Assembly (NCBI GenBank): GCA_035946955.1 | Contig: DASYYE010000084.1 | Location: 1 to 15,052 of the forward strand | Length of the DNA: 15,052 bases | Origin: DASYYE01 sp035946955 | Lineage (GTDB): Bacteria; Actinomycetota; Actinomycetes; Streptosporangiales; Streptosporangiaceae | Reading direction: 5' to 3' | Part shown: positions 13,474 through 15,052 of the stretch, one piece after another | Layout: the number at the start of each line of letters is the position of its first letter | Numbering within the stretch: the first letter of the stretch is position 1 | Translations under genes and position numbers: made by a program | Notes under the pieces: generated by a model | What the model was told of the DNA's origin: nothing | What the model saw: the letters and a program-made list of their open reading frames with translations, nothing else | Database searches by the model: none

Positions 13474-14889
13474 TCAAGTCAAATCCAGGGCCGCTAGTTC
13501 GGTGAGCAGCAGCGTTTCGGCCAGGCAGGCCTTTTCGAAGTCACCCAGGTGGAGGCTCTCGTCGGTGCCGTGTTCCCGGCTGTCCGGGTCGGCCCCCGCG
13601 CTGACGGTCAGGATCGCTGCGGCGGGGAAGGCCTCGGCGAAGTCTGCGACAAACGGGATCGAGCCGCCCATCCCGATGCTGACCAGGTCACGGCCGTAGG
13701 CCTCGCGGTAGGCGCGGCGCGCGGCATCGTAGACCGGCCCCTGCACGTCGATGGCATAGGGCCGGGCGGTTGCACCTGCGGTGACCTCGACATGGACCCC
13801 CCACGGCGCGTTGCCCCGCAAGTGGTCCATGAGCATGCGCTGGGCGCCGACCGCGTCCAGGCCAGGCGGCAGCCGCAGGCTGACCACGGCCCGGGCAGAT
13901 GGGGCGAGCGTGTTGGACACATCAGCCACCGCAGTGGCGTCGATGGCCAGTACACTCACGGCGGGTTTGGCCCAGAGCCGTTCCGCGATGCTGCCGGTGC
14001 CGGTGAGGTGCACGCCGCTGAGCATGCTGGCTTCCGCACGGAAGCGTTCCGCCGGGTAGTCGACCTGCGGGTCAGGTGCGCGGCCGAGGTTCTTGACGGC
14101 GACGTCGCCGAGGTCATCGTGCAGGGTGGCGAGAAGCCGGCACAGGCTGGTCAGGGCGTCCGGCGCGGGGCCGCCGTAGACGCCGGAGTGGACACCGTGC
14201 TCCAGCGTCGCGACCTCCACGACGCAGTCGGTCAGGCCACGCAGCCCGGTCGTGAGCGCGGGTATGCCCACGTCGAAGTTGAGGGAGTCCGCGAGCACGA
14301 TGGCGTCGGCGGCCAGTTCCTGGCGGTAGCGCTGGATGAACGCACTGAGCGTGGGCGAGCCGAGCTCTTCCTCACCTTCGACGAAGAGTGTGACCCCGAC
14401 CGGGGGCCGTCCGCCGAACACCCGCAGCGCTGCCAGGTGCGCTGCGATGCCCGCCTTGTCGTCGGCGGTGCCTCGCCCGTACAGGCGGCCGTCCCGCTCC
14501 TGCGGCTCGAACGGCGGGCTGCTCCAGGCAGCGAGGTCGCCGGTGGGCTGGACGTCGTGGTGCGCGTACAGGAGCACGGTAGGTGCGCCGGGCGGCGCGG
14601 GCCAGCGGGCCAGCACGGCTGGCTGGCCGCCCTCGATGTCGTCGAGGACCGCCACGTGGAGCGCACCAGCCTCACGGCACAGCCGTGCGGTCTCTTCGGC
14701 ACTGCGCCGCACGTCCTGCGCGCGCGCCGGGTCGGCGCTCACCGACGGGATCCGGACCAGCGCCTCAAGGTCGGCCCGGACACCAGGCATCAGGTCACGC
14801 AGAGTCGCACGTGCGTCATTGCCCTGCTGGCTCCGCTCGCCTCCGGGGCGCCCTGGGGCACCGCCTTCCCCCGTCGCTCCTTCGCTCAC
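13474..14889 (-). CDS. M20 family metallopeptidase (dipeptidase-like)
   Basis: This di-zinc peptidase of the ArgE/DapE/carboxypeptidase G2 family probably cleaves dipeptides in the cytoplasm. Metal-site motifs are YAHHDVQP (H110, D112), GRGTADDKAG (D143) and VEGEEELGS (E173-E175), and the C-terminal GTDESLHLGDF holds the last metal-binding histidine. The dimerisation domain lies between, roughly residues 190-300. It has 471 residues from the GTG at 14889, which I chose because GAGGAG lies six bases upstream. A GTG at 14937 would add 16 residues and overlap the pyrG stop as GTGA, but has no ribosome binding site. The first 28 residues are Gly/Glu-rich and not family-like. DapE is less likely because DapE is shorter (about 375), and the HHDVQP form is typical of dipeptidases. 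Confidence 0.9.
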   Translation of the reverse strand: MSEGATGEGGAPGRPGGERSQQGNDARATLRDLMPGVRADLEALVRIPSVSADPARAQDVRRSAEETARLCREAGALHVAVLDDIEGGQPAVLARWPAPPGAPTVLLYAHHDVQPTGDLAAWSSPPFEPQERDGRLYGRGTADDKAGIAAHLAALRVFGGRPPVGVTLFVEGEEELGSPTLSAFIQRYRQELAADAIVLADSLNFDVGIPALTTGLRGLTDCVVEVATLEHGVHSGVYGGPAPDALTSLCRLLATLHDDLGDVAVKNLGRAPDPQVDYPAERFRAEASMLSGVHLTGTGSIAERLWAKPAVSVLAIDATAVADVSNTLAPSARAVVSLRLPPGLDAVGAQRMLMDHLRGNAPWGVHVEVTAGATARPYAIDVQGPVYDAARRAYREAYGRDLVSIGMGGSIPFVADFAEAFPAAAILTVSAGADPDSREHGTDESLHLGDFEKACLAETLLLTELAALDLT

Positions 14890-14933
14890 TCCTCGCTCCT
14901 CAGTCCAGGCGGCACCGCGCCCCTTCGGCTCGC

Positions 14934-15052
14934 TCACGCGCTGGCCGCGGCGCGGGCGCCGGACGCCAGGCTGACGGACTTGGACCGCGCGAGCGCGGCC
15001 GCGATCAGGCCGGTGAACAGCGGGTGCGGCCGGGTCGGGCGCGACAGGAACT
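14934..15052 (-). CDS. pyrG: CTP synthase, C-terminal end (cut by window edge)
   Basis: Only the last 39 codons are visible. The stretch LSRPTRPHPLFTGLIAAAL is the characteristic C-terminal end of the glutamine amidotransferase domain of CTP synthase, which makes CTP from UTP and glutamine. A variable Ala/Ser-rich tail follows, ending in TGA at 14936-14934. The stop overlaps a possible GTG start of the M20 peptidase by four bases, suggesting the two are co-transcribed. The identification rests on this short but well-conserved motif. Confidence 0.8.
   Translation of the reverse strand, partial: FLSRPTRPHPLFTGLIAAALARSKSVSLASGARAAASA

Noticed and set aside
12421..14889. Restriction-modification system made of the methyltransferase and its convergent neighbour
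   Set aside because: The neighbour is a clear M20 metallopeptidase with zinc-binding motifs, not an endonuclease.

Overview
The window is very GC-rich, with strong G/C preference at third codon positions, GTG starts and GGAGG-type ribosome binding sites. Together with a neighbourhood of dapF, hflX and pyrG this points to a high-GC actinobacterium. The family cannot be named from the sequence alone. Both edges cut genes: hflX on the left and pyrG on the right.

Left to centre: hflX (minus, N-terminal part only) is divergent from a plus-strand block of aceB (malate synthase A), glcD, glcE and glcF (the three glycolate oxidase subunits) and a prolyl oligopeptidase. The block encodes a short route from glycolate to glyoxylate to malate. 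Convergent with the oligopeptidase, and sharing four stop-codon bases with it, is a minus-strand pair: a small DUF3311 membrane protein, then a sodium:solute symporter of the monocarboxylate type. The likely reading is that the symporter brings in a small acid such as glycolate, lactate or acetate, and GlcDEF plus malate synthase feed it into central metabolism. The substrate is an inference.

Right: dapF (minus) is divergent from an apparently solitary beta-class DNA methyltransferase of the TSPPY type. This converges on an M20 metallopeptidase (minus) that follows the end of pyrG. dapF and hflX, which are neighbours in many actinobacteria, are on the same strand here but about 10.7 kb apart, with the acid-use block between them.

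The most unusual item is the DUF3311 protein, which carries four 14-residue repeats (42-bp DNA units) ahead of its two membrane segments. Smaller in-frame 15-bp tandem repeats occur in hflX and dapF. Two genes (dapF and the oligopeptidase) have a TAGCNT -10 hexamer placed so that the mRNA would begin at or next to the start codon. No CRISPR array, tRNA, rRNA, transposase or complete unknown multi-gene defence system was seen. No stretch longer than 300 bases lacks a gene; the longest is the 270-base gap at 11130-11399.
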